A DNA stretch of 64,000 nt from Halosimplex litoreum (GTDB lineage: Archaea; Halobacteriota; Halobacteria; Halobacteriales; Haloarculaceae): positions 248,001 to 312,000 of the forward strand of contig NZ_CP065856.1 of assembly GCF_016065055.1 (NCBI RefSeq), given 5' to 3'. Made by a program: the position numbers and the translations under genes. The notes beneath the pieces were generated by a model. The model saw only the letters and a program-made list of their open reading frames with translations. It ran no database searches and was not told the DNA's origin. How positions within the stretch are numbered: the first letter of the stretch is position 1; every line of letters begins with the position of its first letter. This document shows positions 7,756 to 16,402 of the stretch, piece after piece.

Positions 7756-9858
7756 CTAACAGACCTCCCATCCGGTCGGTTCGTTCGCGTACGAACACAT
7801 CTCCTTGGCGTCGGGCAGGAGCGTCACGGCGTACGAGCAGACGGCGCCGAGCGCGATCGTACACGGAGCGGCTCCGAGACCGAGGTTCCACCAGTTCGTC
7901 CCCGCACAGAAGGCGCCGACGCCGAACCCGCAGATGCCGACGTCGAGCACCAGACGGATGACCGAGATGCAAGCGCCACAGGACCAGTCGCCGTCCCCGA
8001 ACTCACCGAGCGCCTGGCTCGTGGCGATGGAGACGATCGAATCGTACCCCGTCAGCCGGACCTTCCAGAGAACCTTGCCCAGGTCGACGTCCTCCCACCT
8101 CGCCACGTCGTAGACGTACTTCGTGTTGATGAGTTCGGTGGCGAGGTCCTGGAGCGCCGTGATGGAGTTACAGACGATCTGGCCGCTCGTGACCGCCAGC
8201 TCGCCCATGTCCACCGGCGCCGCCTCGATGGCGTCTTGCATCATGTCACCGGTGAGCCCGGCGACGTCCCCAGCGACGTCGGTCAGGCCGTCCCAGATGT
8301 CGCCCAGAAAGTCCGTCGCGTCGTCGATCAGCCCCTGGGCCTCGACCTGCTGGGACGCCGCGCGCGCCCCGTTCTCGGAAACGTCGTACTCCGCGGTCGT
8401 CGTCTCGAACGACGCCGACTGGACGCTGGCGGCGCCGGCCAGCGCGAGTGACTCCGCCTTCACCTTCGACGTCGTTCCGTACGACGTCTTCCACTGGTAG
8501 GTGTTCTCGACGTTCGTCACGTCACCGGACCGGCGGCGCCGCGACAGCGTGACCGTCGCCTCGTCGCCCTGACCCACGTCCGTGAGCCGGTAGACGACGG
8601 AGTCGGTCCGGTCGCCGTCGGCGACGTACGAGACGGTGTAGATCCCGTCGGCGTCGTGGCGGACGCGCCCGTCGGCCTGTGCTGCCGCCCGGTCGTAGGC
8701 GTCGGTCCGTTCGAAGGCCGCGGCGGCCTGGAGCCGCGCCGAGTCCCCCGCTTCGGGGTAGCGCACGGGGTCGAACTCGGCGGTGACGCCGCCGACGCCG
8801 AGGGCGGTCACGTCGCCGAGGAACTTGATCCGCTCCGTGCTCCCCGCCGAGACGGTCGTCGTCAGCGTCTCGTGGGCGGCGTCCTCGTACAGGATCGCGT
8901 CCGTCGCGTCGATGGTGAACTCGACGGCGCCGTCGGCGGGCGCCGAGCAGATCACGCGCTTTTCCTCGACGCTGATCGTCGCGGTCGCATCGCCCTGTGA
9001 GAGCGACAGGAGGTTGCCGTCGAAGCGGGCCTCCGTGCCGCCTTCGGTCGCGGTCCCGGTGACCGTCCCGTCCTCGGCGCTGGCGGCGGTGCCGACGGCC
9101 TCGGCCCTGTCGCTGGTCTCGACCGCGAAGGACTGGCCGCTGCCCGAGACGGTGACGCCGCCGGGCATCGCCGACGGGAGCACCTCGGCGGCGTCGACCA
9201 CGTCGCCGTTCTTCCGGACGCGCACGTCGCCGTCGGCCTCGAAATGCGTCAGCTCGCCCGCGTACGACAGCGTGACCGGCGAGGAGATCGTGCCGCGGAG
9301 CGTCCGGTCGTTCACCCGGTCGAGCGGGCCAGAGCCGTCCCCGCTCGCACCGCCACCGCGGGTGCGGCGACCGCGACCGCCCCCACCGGCTTCGAGCCGG
9401 CCGCTGGCGGAGATGTCGACCGACACCGACCCGCTGGGGGCGATTTCGACGGTCTGTCGGGGGAACGAGTCGACGTAGAAGGGCTCCCCGTCGACCCGGA
9501 CCCTGGCGTCGCCGGCGAGGTCGAACGCCGTGAACTCCCCGGTGAACTCGAACGTGTGGGCGCCATCGGTCAGCGACGCGCTCGCCGCGCCGGCGTCGAC
9601 GGCGTCCTCGGGCGCGTCGGTCGCGACCAGTACGCCCGAGACCGAGAACTCGTAGCTCGCCTCCCCCGAGGCGTCGACCGTCACCGTACGCCGGTCGCCC
9701 TCGGCGTCGAGCGACCCTCGCTCCGTCGTGTCGGCCATGCCGCCGGCCGCGCTGCCGACGCCGCTCAGGCCCGTGGCCGCCGCCGCGCCGGCCGCCCCGA
9801 CCGATCGCAGAACGTTTCGCCTCGAAATGCCTTCTGATTCACCATTATTGTCTGACAT
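7756..9858 (-). CDS. Tat-exported 700-residue protein with a halocin C8-like cysteine-rich C-terminus
   Basis: The N-terminus carries a twin-arginine motif (ISRRNVLRSV) and an Ala/Gly-rich signal segment ending near residue 40, so export is folded and Tat-dependent. Residues 55-370 are beta-rich and contain three copies of a short motif (104-124, 198-218, 345-363; pattern F/Y-x-G-E-F/L-T-x-F). Residues 624-700 are hydrophobic, with eight cysteines at 627, 630, 643, 651, 666, 674, 688 and the last residue, 700. Halocin C8, released from the C-terminus of a Tat-exported precursor, has the same plan: an initial CxxC, many Cys, terminal Cys, small hydrophobic residues. The precursor here is far longer than ProC8 (about 283 residues). 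A processed peptide is inferred, not shown. Confidence 0.75.
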   Translation of the reverse strand: MSDNNGESEGISRRNVLRSVGAAGAAAATGLSGVGSAAGGMADTTERGSLDAEGDRRTVTVDASGEASYEFSVSGVLVATDAPEDAVDAGAASASLTDGAHTFEFTGEFTAFDLAGDARVRVDGEPFYVDSFPRQTVEIAPSGSVSVDISASGRLEAGGGGRGRRTRGGGASGDGSGPLDRVNDRTLRGTISSPVTLSYAGELTHFEADGDVRVRKNGDVVDAAEVLPSAMPGGVTVSGSGQSFAVETSDRAEAVGTAASAEDGTVTGTATEGGTEARFDGNLLSLSQGDATATISVEEKRVICSAPADGAVEFTIDATDAILYEDAAHETLTTTVSAGSTERIKFLGDVTALGVGGVTAEFDPVRYPEAGDSARLQAAAAFERTDAYDRAAAQADGRVRHDADGIYTVSYVADGDRTDSVVYRLTDVGQGDEATVTLSRRRRSGDVTNVENTYQWKTSYGTTSKVKAESLALAGAASVQSASFETTTAEYDVSENGARAASQQVEAQGLIDDATDFLGDIWDGLTDVAGDVAGLTGDMMQDAIEAAPVDMGELAVTSGQIVCNSITALQDLATELINTKYVYDVARWEDVDLGKVLWKVRLTGYDSIVSIATSQALGEFGDGDWSCGACISVIRLVLDVGICGFGVGAFCAGTNWWNLGLGAAPCTIALGAVCSYAVTLLPDAKEMCSYANEPTGWEVC

Positions 9859-10228
9859 CTACAACAAAATCTGTTGTCACGTATATATTAAAACTAACTA
9901 ATTCTGTTTAGATTACTATTTTGTGGTGGATAGCTGATAGACGGGCGAGAAACGTACCGCAACAAGCTGGGTAGGACGGCCGGATCGCGGTGGAGCGGGT
10001 GCACAACACGGGGGTCAGCGACCGTCGCGGCGGACGACCCTCGGACGCGGCGACGGTCCCGCTCGCGAAGGGATACCGACCGGCGTGGCGTTCACTCCCG
10101 CTCCGATGCTGGAACCACATTGTAGATACCCAACCCTCGGACCGACAGTTCGTCACTTCACCTGCATACCGCGTCCCGAGGCGTCACGTATCGAAACCGA
10201 TTAGCTATGGCCAACACAACGTGTCCTC
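9859..10228. other. Divergent intergenic region, no gene seen
   Basis: This 370-bp gap separates two divergent genes. Next to the Tat-exported gene it is AT-rich (promoter); the remainder is ordinary GC-rich sequence. Short open frames on either strand lack coding character. A weak TATA-like GATTAGCT near 10198-10205 could serve the HTH-10 gene at 10229. Confidence 0.4.
9883..9894 (-). promoter_or_regulatory. TATA box of the halocin C8-like precursor gene
   Basis: The minus strand reads TTTTAATATATAC here, centred about 30 bp before the ATG at 9858; a leaderless transcript is predicted. Confidence 0.55.
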
Positions 10229-10948
10229 ATGCGCGAGTTCGAGTTCGTCCTCACCTACCGGGCGGGTGCCGACGAGTTGATGGACGTGTTCGTCGAGCGG
10301 CCGGGGCTCCGGGCGCAGACGGCGGCGTGTTTCGCGAACGACCGGTCGATGTGGCGGGTCGACCACGTGCTGGGGTCGCCCGAGGCGCTCGACGCCGTCG
10401 AGACGCACTTTCTCGACGAGACGACGTGCAACGAGTGTCTGGACGTGGCGGGCTGTACGTCCAGCCGCGAGTACCAGGTCGTCAGTTCCGACCCCGAACA
10501 TCGCGTCTACTTCACGCGCCGCGAGGAGATCCAGCACTGCCACTCGATCCCCTACCTCGCCGTCGACCACGTCGGCGACGGCCTCCTGATCGAGGCCGAA
10601 CGACGGGACGACGAGTACGTCTGGCGGCTGTTGATCCCGGACGACTGCGCCGTCGGCGAACTGTACGACCGGATCGACAGCCAGCTTCGCGACGGCATCT
10701 CGCTGGAACTCGGCCACGTCTCCGACCCGCAGAACTGGAACGGCGGCTTCGGCACAGCCGGTCTGTTGACGCCGGAGGAACGGGAGGCCGTCGCGAGCGC
10801 GGTCGAAGCGGGCTACTACGGCACGCCACGGGACGCGACCGTCGAGGACCTGGCCGACGAACTCGACACGCCACACTCGACGGTGCAGTACCGGCTCCAG
10901 CGCGCCGAGGAGAAGATCGTCGAACGCTTCGCGTCCGAGACGCTCTGA
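10229..10948 (+). CDS. HTH-10 (Bat-type) transcriptional regulator with a Cys/His cluster
   Basis: A 239-residue protein. The last 60 residues form the HTH_10 DNA-binding domain typical of haloarchaeal bacterio-opsin-activator-like regulators (LTPEEREAVASAVEAGYYGTPR, then TVEDLADELDTPHSTVQYRL). The N-terminal sensor half contains Cys67, Cys70 and Cys76 plus His103-Cys104-His105, an arrangement able to bind a metal or sense redox state. The start at ATG 10229 is the first in frame, with a TATA-like sequence shortly upstream. The gene is followed, convergently, by an esterase. Target genes are unknown; the divergent neighbour with the halocin-like tail is one candidate. Confidence 0.85.
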   Translation: MREFEFVLTYRAGADELMDVFVERPGLRAQTAACFANDRSMWRVDHVLGSPEALDAVETHFLDETTCNECLDVAGCTSSREYQVVSSDPEHRVYFTRREEIQHCHSIPYLAVDHVGDGLLIEAERRDDEYVWRLLIPDDCAVGELYDRIDSQLRDGISLELGHVSDPQNWNGGFGTAGLLTPEEREAVASAVEAGYYGTPRDATVEDLADELDTPHSTVQYRLQRAEEKIVERFASETL

Positions 10949-10979
10949 CGGGCAAAAAAAGACGGCGTCGCCGAGCGGC

Positions 10980-11621
10980 TCAGTCGTCGACCAGATCCGC
11001 GACCATCCCGCTCACGTACTCGACCTCGTCGTCGTTGACGCCGTGGCCCATCCCCGGGTAGATGCGCTCCTCCACGTCGGCGTCCAGCTTTTCCAGCACT
11101 TCGGTCGTCACGTGGACGCGTTCCTCGGGGATGTGGGGGTCGACGTCGCTGCAGCCGACGAACGACGGCGTCCCCTCCAGCGACCCCTCGAACTCTGCGG
11201 GGTCGATCGTCTCGCCGATGAGCCCGCCCGAGAACGCGACGTGGCCGCCGTAGCGTTCGGGGTTGCGCGCCACGAACTCCGACCCGAGACAGGCGCCCTG
11301 GGAGAACCCGAGGATCAGCACCTTCTCGGTGGGGATCCCCGCGTCGTTCACCTGCTCGACGGCGTCCTCGATGGCCTGCAGGCCCGACGATCGGCCGGGC
11401 TCGTTCGTCTCGACCGGTTCGAGGAACGAGTTCGGATACCAGGTGTTGCGTGCGGCCTGGGGGGCGAGCAGGGCGACGCCCTCGGCGTGGAGTTGCCGGC
11501 CCATCCCGAGGATGCTCTGGGCGGTCGCCCCACGGCCGTGGACGAGGATCATCGCCGCCTCGGCCTCGTCCAGCGGCGTCCCGCCCGTCGCGAGCCCCTG
11601 TCCCTGGTGGGGGCCGTCCAT
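10980..11621 (-). CDS. Phospholipase/carboxylesterase family alpha/beta hydrolase
   Basis: This 213-residue protein has the oxyanion motif LVHGRGAT (residues 27-34), the nucleophile elbow GFSQG with Ser107, an Asp in the SDVDPHIP turn (probably Asp161) and His193 in GMGHG, giving a complete Ser-Asp-His triad. The family hydrolyses small carboxylic esters; members in haloarchaea often accompany a glyoxalase or dioxygenase gene, but none is adjacent here. It has no signal peptide, so it is cytoplasmic. The gene stands alone, convergent with the HTH-10 gene, with about 30 bp between the stops. Substrate unknown. Confidence 0.88.
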   Translation of the reverse strand: MDGPHQGQGLATGGTPLDEAEAAMILVHGRGATAQSILGMGRQLHAEGVALLAPQAARNTWYPNSFLEPVETNEPGRSSGLQAIEDAVEQVNDAGIPTEKVLILGFSQGACLGSEFVARNPERYGGHVAFSGGLIGETIDPAEFEGSLEGTPSFVGCSDVDPHIPEERVHVTTEVLEKLDADVEERIYPGMGHGVNDDEVEYVSGMVADLVDD

Positions 11622-11820
11622 TCAGGCCACCTCCGCGGGATTCGCGGCGGGTTCGTCGGTCGATTCGGCGCCGAACGTGCGTCGCTGGACAGTCACACCC
11701 GGTTATACGGCGCCGTCCTACAAAGGCGCTCGCCGACACCCGCGTCACCCGATGACATCGGCGTCACCGACCCGGGGCAGCCGATCGGTCGCCCGCTCGT
11801 CCGCCCTCACCCGGCGGCGC

Positions 11821-12663
11821 TCAGAGCCCCAGAATCTCACGCGCCTGTGAGGTGTCGGCTACCTCGCGACCGAGTTCCTCGGCGATCCCGACCACGCGTT
11901 CGACGAGTTGCGCGTTGCTCTCGGCGAGTTCCCCCTGCCGGTAGTAGACGTTGTCCTCCAGCCCGACCCGGACGTTCCCGCCGAACAGGGTCCCCATCGT
12001 CGCGAACGGCAGCTGGTGGCGACCGAACCCGAGCGTGTTGAACAGCGCGCCTTCGGGGAGGTCGTCGACTGCGTTGAGGAAATTGGCGGGTCGCGGTCGC
12101 GTCAGCGTCCCCGGCCCGAAGACGAGCGTCGCGTAGACCGGCTCGGCCAGGTCACGCCGCTCCAGCAGCCCGTGGACCTCGTTGCGGTGGCCGTCGTTGA
12201 ACACCTCCAGTTCGGGCTTGATCCCGCGGTCGGCCATCTCGTCATACAGCGCGTCGATCGTCGCCAGCGTGTTCTCGCTCGTGAGTCGGTCGTACCGGTT
12301 CAGCGGTCCCATATCCAGCGACGCCATCTCCGGCGGTGGGTCGGTCCGCAGCGACAGGTGTCGCTTCTCCGTCGACGCCTGTGTCGCGCCGGTCGTGTGC
12401 TGGACGATCACGTCGTCGGTGTACCGCCGGATCGCCTCGTCGATCGCCTGGAACCGCTCGGTCGAGAACGCCCGCTCCCCGTTGTCTCTCCGGGCGTGGA
12501 CGTGGACGACCGACGCGCCCGCGGCCTCGACTTCCCCCGCCGCCTTCCCGATCTCCTTGGGCGTCTCGGGGAGGTTCGGGTTGGCCTCCTTGCCGTGGAT
12601 CCCACCGGTCAGCGCCGCCGTGACGACCACCGGTTCGTCCGCGAGGAATCGCTCGTAGCTCAC
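11821..12663 (-). CDS. BKACE family beta-keto acid cleavage enzyme (DUF849)
   Basis: A 280-residue TIM-barrel protein of the BKACE family, which condenses a beta-keto acid with acetyl-CoA to yield acetoacetate and a new CoA ester. It shows the family start [10 protein letters not shown], the Zn-binding His54-x-His56 in VVHVHAR, and the late [12 protein letters not shown] motif with its Glu ligand. The substrate cannot be read from the sequence. It starts at GTG 12663, overlapping the TGA of the upstream small gene in a GTGA arrangement, so the two are translationally coupled. No partner CoA-transferase is nearby. Confidence 0.87.
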   Translation of the reverse strand: MSYERFLADEPVVVTAALTGGIHGKEANPNLPETPKEIGKAAGEVEAAGASVVHVHARRDNGERAFSTERFQAIDEAIRRYTDDVIVQHTTGATQASTEKRHLSLRTDPPPEMASLDMGPLNRYDRLTSENTLATIDALYDEMADRGIKPELEVFNDGHRNEVHGLLERRDLAEPVYATLVFGPGTLTRPRPANFLNAVDDLPEGALFNTLGFGRHQLPFATMGTLFGGNVRVGLEDNVYYRQGELAESNAQLVERVVGIAEELGREVADTSQAREILGL

Positions 12664-12887
12664 GCGTCGTCGCCCTCCCCGTCGTCGCCGTCGGATTCAG
12701 ATACGTCGGCGTCGGCGTGTTCCAGATATATCTCGCAGTCCTCGGCGTGGTCGAGGTCGAACCGGTCGTTGCAGATGTCGGCGCGCATCGGCTGGACGAA
12801 CCGCTCTTCGGCCTCGCAGTAGGCGCGCTCCTCGTCGAAGGACTTCCCGTCGGCCGACTCGCGGTAGGAGAGGTAGGGACAAGACAT
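12660..12887 (-). CDS. Small four-cysteine acidic protein, hypothetical
   Basis: A 75-residue protein with Cys3, Cys23, Cys39 and Cys51 spaced through a charged region ([31 protein letters not shown]), followed by a very acidic tail ([12 protein letters not shown]). Four cysteines in a small soluble haloarchaeal protein suggest a metal (Zn or Fe-S) site, though the spacing is not a standard zinc ribbon. It is the first gene of a two-gene unit with the BKACE enzyme, overlapping it by 4 nt, so it may serve that enzyme. No function is established. Confidence 0.75.
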   Translation of the reverse strand: MSCPYLSYRESADGKSFDEERAYCEAEERFVQPMRADICNDRFDLDHAEDCEIYLEHADADVSESDGDDGEGDDA

Positions 12888-12980
12888 ACTCGGCGTTTCG
12901 GCTACAGCGAGTTAACGGTTCGGCGGAGCGAGTCCGGAACGGGGTAGTTTGGGGACCAGCGGTGCAGAGTCGCAACATTG

Positions 12981-12986
12981 TTTATC
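12981..12986 (+). promoter_or_regulatory. TATA box of pyrF
   Basis: TTTATC is centred about 25 bp before the ATG at 13008. Together with GGGAGGT directly before the ATG this selects 13008 over the earlier in-frame start at 12978, and predicts a leaderless or near-leaderless mRNA. Confidence 0.55.
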
Positions 12987-13007
12987 GGACTCGGCGACTC
13001 GGGAGGT

Positions 13008-13865
13008 ATGAACTTCTTCGACCGTCTGGCCGACCGGATCGCGACCGTCGACAGCGTCGTCTCGGTCGGGCTGGACCCCGACCCGGCGCGGATCCCCGAC
13101 CACCTCGACGAGTACGACCTGCCCCGCTGGGCGTTCAACCGCCGCATCATCGACGCGACGCACGAACACGCCGCCGCGTTCAAACCAAACGTCGCCTTCT
13201 ACGAGGACCCCGACGGCTGGACGGCGCTGCGGGAGACCGTCGCCTACGCCCACGGCAAGGACGTGCCGGTCCTGCTCGACGCCAAGCGCGGCGACATCGG
13301 CAACACCGCCCGTCAGTACGCCGAACTGCTCGACGACGACGGGTTGGGCGCCGACGCCATCACCGTCAACCCGTACATGGGCCGGGATTCGCTCGAACCG
13401 TTCCTCTCCCGCGAGGACAAAGGCGTCGTCGTCCTCTGTCGCACGTCCAATCCCGGCGGGGCCGACTTACAGGACCTCGAACTCGAAACCGGCGAACCGC
13501 TGTACGAGCGGGTGGCCGCCACGGCCGACCTGTGGAACGCCAACGACAACGTCGGCCTCGTCGTCGGCGCCACCGCGCCCGAGGAACTCGAAGCGGTCCG
13601 CGAGATCGTCCCGGACATCCCGTTCCTCGTCCCGGGCGTGGGCGCGCAGGGCGGCGACGCCGAAGCGGCCGTCGAGTACGGCCTCGCCGACGGCGTCGGG
13701 CTCGTCAACTCCTCGCGGGGGATCATCTTCGCCGGGGAAGACAGCGAGGCGCACAGCGCCTCGGGAAGTCGAGCGGCGGAGCCGCGAGACCAGGGCGAGG
13801 GCTTCGCCGACGCGTCCGGACAGGCCGCCAAACGGCTGAAGAAGCGACTGAACCGATACCGGTAA
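13008..13865 (+). CDS. pyrF: Orotidine 5'-phosphate decarboxylase
   Basis: A 285-residue enzyme for the last step of de novo UMP synthesis: it decarboxylates orotidine 5'-phosphate. The signature LLDAKRGDIGNT contains the catalytic Asp91-x-Lys93-x-x-Asp96 group; GLDPDP near residue 21 and the phosphate-binding LVNSSRGI late in the protein also fit the long-type (PyrF type 2) family. Between LVNSSRGIIFAGED and the C-terminal helix lies an unusual stretch of about 20 residues (245-264), encoded by a segment with inverted repeats. It is outside the catalytic core, so activity is probably kept. Confidence 0.95.
   Translation: MNFFDRLADRIATVDSVVSVGLDPDPARIPDHLDEYDLPRWAFNRRIIDATHEHAAAFKPNVAFYEDPDGWTALRETVAYAHGKDVPVLLDAKRGDIGNTARQYAELLDDDGLGADAITVNPYMGRDSLEPFLSREDKGVVVLCRTSNPGGADLQDLELETGEPLYERVAATADLWNANDNVGLVVGATAPEELEAVREIVPDIPFLVPGVGAQGGDAEAAVEYGLADGVGLVNSSRGIIFAGEDSEAHSASGSRAAEPRDQGEGFADASGQAAKRLKKRLNRYR
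13741..13795 (+). repeat. Palindromic insert inside pyrF
   Basis: Within the coding frame, CGAGGCGC-ACA-GCGCCTCG forms a perfect 8-bp stem with a 3-nt loop, followed by GCGGC-GGA-GCCGC (5-bp stem). The segment encodes SEAHSASGSRAAEPRDQGEG-type residues absent from the conserved core. It resembles the palindromic GC-rich pieces common in this genome's intergenic regions. Confidence 0.5.
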
Positions 13866-13961
13866 CTGTCTGCTTCAGACACATATTTAAATTTTTGGGA
13901 CCGGTTCTGCCGTGGAAACCGAGTTCCCGTTTATACGGAATCGGGGTACGACGGTGTAGAT

Positions 13962-14597
13962 ATGACGACGACAGTCAGTACGGCGTTGCGGCGCTTCGTC
14001 GGCGTCGCGGTCGATCCGCAGACGTACAGGAACGTGACCTACCTGCTGTTGGCGTTCCCGCTGGGAGTGCTGTACTTCACGGTCCTGTGGGGCGGCGGCG
14101 TGGCGGGAGTCGCGCTCCTGCCGCTGTTCCTGCTGGGGGTGCCGATACTCGTCGGGGTACTGGCGGTGGCCGCACAGCTCGCGACTCTGGAGACGCGTCT
14201 CGCGCACGGGCTCCTCGACAGCGACGTGGGCTACGAGCGGCCCGAGCCGTCCGACGGGGACGTCGTCGAGTACATGAAAGGGATCGCGACCGATATCCGC
14301 AGCTACAGCGCCCTGGGGTACCTGCTCTCGAAGTTTCTGATCGGGACGGTCGCGTTCACGCTGCTGACGACGGCCGCGGTGCTCTCGGTCGCGTTGACGT
14401 TCGCTCCCGTCCTCTACGACGTGCCCGGGGTCCACTACGACTTCGGCGTTCTGACGGTCGAATCGTTCCCCGTCGCGCTCGGGCTCTCGGGCGTCGGCGT
14501 CCTCGTCGCCCTCCTCTCGCTGCACGCCTGCAACCTCGCGGCGCGTGCGCTCGACGAGTACGCGAAGCTGATGCTGGGGAGCGAGCGTGCGAACTGA
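13962..14597 (+). CDS. Membrane sensor-domain protein (PF13796-like 'putative sensor')
   Basis: A 211-residue protein with four hydrophobic segments arranged as two pairs: residues about 27-65 (TYLLLAFPLGVLYFTVLW, then LLPLFLLGVPILVGVLAV) and about 130-195. The NVTYLLLAFPLGVLYFTVL start after a short amphipathic leader is the hallmark of the 'putative sensor' domain that in bacteria sits in front of histidine kinases; here it stands alone, as often in haloarchaea. It has no catalytic domain. The role is unknown; membrane sensing is inferred only from the family name. Confidence 0.75.
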   Translation: MTTTVSTALRRFVGVAVDPQTYRNVTYLLLAFPLGVLYFTVLWGGGVAGVALLPLFLLGVPILVGVLAVAAQLATLETRLAHGLLDSDVGYERPEPSDGDVVEYMKGIATDIRSYSALGYLLSKFLIGTVAFTLLTTAAVLSVALTFAPVLYDVPGVHYDFGVLTVESFPVALGLSGVGVLVALLSLHACNLAARALDEYAKLMLGSERAN

Positions 14598-14651
14598 GTG
14601 AGGCCTCGCGAGCGGCGACCGATCGGCGGTCGGCACCCCACACTGCGGTGT

Positions 14652-14861
14652 TCAGAACCGGTAGATGTCGACGCCGTCCGGCATGTCGTCGCCGGTCCCG
14701 GTCGGGTCGGCGGGGTCGCCGCCCTCGATCTGGGTGACGCACTCGCTGCAGATCTCCCGTCGGGCGTCGAAGTGGCGGTCACAGACCAGGTTCCCGCAGC
14801 GGTCGCAGGTGTGGTCGACCGCGGGGCGCTGGCAGACTTCGCAGAGCCCGGATACGCTCAT
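14652..14861 (-). CDS. Small zinc-binding protein (B-box-like Cys/His pattern)
   Basis: A 69-residue protein starting at ATG 14861. It contains CEVCQRPAVDHTC, CGNLVC, DRHF and CSEC: four pairs of Cys/His ligands in the order CxxC, CxxC, CxxH, CxxC, enough for two zinc ions. The C-terminus is acidic and ends in DGVDIYRF. Such small treble-clef-like proteins are common in haloarchaea and mostly uncharacterised; protein or nucleic acid binding is plausible. It lies convergent with the sensor-domain gene and divergent from the beta-propeller gene. Confidence 0.75.
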   Translation of the reverse strand: MSVSGLCEVCQRPAVDHTCDRCGNLVCDRHFDARREICSECVTQIEGGDPADPTGTGDDMPDGVDIYRF

Positions 14862-14953
14862 GATCCGCGATCGGGCCCCGACGCGTTTAGGGGTTGGGTG
14901 GCCGGATGCTGTCGGCCACAAGACACTTATCTGACTTCGGAGTGGTCGACGGT

Positions 14954-16333
14954 ATGGACGCGCCCTCCCGTCGACGGTTCCTCGCCGTCGTCGCCGCGGC
15001 GGCCGGTGCGAGCGGTTGCCTCGGCTCCGGCGACGCAGGAACCGACCCCACGTCGACAGAGCCGTCTTCGACGACAGAGAGACCCGGGACGCCCACCGCG
15101 TCACCGACTGCGATGGCTCCGGAAACGCCGACTCCGACTGACCCACCCACGGCGACCGATCCGCCCACGGCCAGTGACACGGCCACCGACCCACCGACAG
15201 AATCGCCCACTCCGGGATCGACGGCCGTCGCGTGGCGGGACGCCTTCGACGGACCGGTGACCGCGAAGCCCGTCGTCTCCGAAGAACGGCTGTTCGCGGG
15301 GTCGGAAGCGGGAGCGCTCCGCGCCTACGCTCCGAGCGGAGACCTCGCGTGGCAGCGCGACCTCTCGTCGCAGGTACGGGACCTGACCGTCGCGGACGGG
15401 ACCCTGCTGGCGCTGGTCGGGACGGACGAACTGTGGTCCAGCCACACCGTCCACGCGCTCGACGCCGCCTCCGGTCGGGAGCGCTGGACGTTCAGCCCGA
15501 CCGACTGGTGGCTCGAAGTCATGGCCGCGTCGGACGGAACGGCCTACGTCGCGACGGCCGACGACTCGATATCCGGGTCGGGCGAGACGCTCTACGCGCT
15601 CGCGCTCGACGGCGGCGACGTGGAGTGGTCGACGGAGGTGGGTGACCCGCGCGAGGCGGTCGTGACCGACGACGGGGTGTTCGTCTCCGCGCACGGACGG
15701 GTCCACGGGTTCGACCGCGCCGACGGCCGCAAGCGGTGGGACCGGTCGGCCGAGGAGGTCTACTCGACGCTCGCTGTCGTCGACGGGACGGTCGTCTACG
15801 CCGACCAGTCGGAGGCCGACGGCGTCTACAGCGAACTCCTGGGCCTCGACGCCGCCTCGGGCGAAGAGCGGTGGCGGTTCGACTCGTGGGCGGTCACCGC
15901 GACGGTCGCCGGCGACGGCGACCTGTTCGCCGGCGGCGCTCGCACCGCCAGGCTGGACCCCGCCGACGGGTCGGCCCGCTGGACGGTCGAGAAGCCCGGT
16001 TTGCTCACCGACGCCAGCCTGATCGGGAGCCGGCTCTACGCGGGCGGCGACGAACTGCACGCGCTGGCCCGCGACGGCGGCGAACGAGCGTGGACGTGGG
16101 CCCCCGATCCGCCACAGGGCGGCGTCTCGGCGGCCGGCGTCGTCGACGGAACCCTCTACCTCGACGCGTATCACGACGCCGAAATTCGCGATCAGTACAA
16201 GTTCGCGGTCGACACCGCGACCGGGGACGGTCGCTGGACGTTCGAGACCGGCACCGAACTCACGGGTCTCGCCGTCGACACCGATCTCGCGGTCGCCGGC
16301 GGCCAGGACGGGGTCCTCTACGCGCTCCGGTAG
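14954..16333 (+). CDS. PQQ-type beta-propeller lipoprotein (Tat-exported)
   Basis: A 459-residue protein started at ATG 14954, which places a Tat motif (SRRRFLAVV) and a lipobox (GASGC) at the N-terminus, so the mature protein is a lipid-anchored extracellular protein. A long Thr/Pro-rich linker (about residues 35-90) precedes repeated PQQ/WD-like blades with the typical motif ALDAASGRERWTF, DRADGRKRWDR, GLDAASGEERWRF, DTATGDGRWTF. No PQQ-ligand or dehydrogenase catalytic residues are visible, so this is likely a BamB-like scaffold or binding protein rather than an enzyme. Confidence 0.88.
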   Translation: MDAPSRRRFLAVVAAAAGASGCLGSGDAGTDPTSTEPSSTTERPGTPTASPTAMAPETPTPTDPPTATDPPTASDTATDPPTESPTPGSTAVAWRDAFDGPVTAKPVVSEERLFAGSEAGALRAYAPSGDLAWQRDLSSQVRDLTVADGTLLALVGTDELWSSHTVHALDAASGRERWTFSPTDWWLEVMAASDGTAYVATADDSISGSGETLYALALDGGDVEWSTEVGDPREAVVTDDGVFVSAHGRVHGFDRADGRKRWDRSAEEVYSTLAVVDGTVVYADQSEADGVYSELLGLDAASGEERWRFDSWAVTATVAGDGDLFAGGARTARLDPADGSARWTVEKPGLLTDASLIGSRLYAGGDELHALARDGGERAWTWAPDPPQGGVSAAGVVDGTLYLDAYHDAEIRDQYKFAVDTATGDGRWTFETGTELTGLAVDTDLAVAGGQDGVLYALR

Positions 16334-16402
16334 CGACGAGCACCAGGGAACTCTGACCGAGCGTCCGAGACGTTTAGGGGGCACCGACGCCAAGGAGCGA
16401 TC

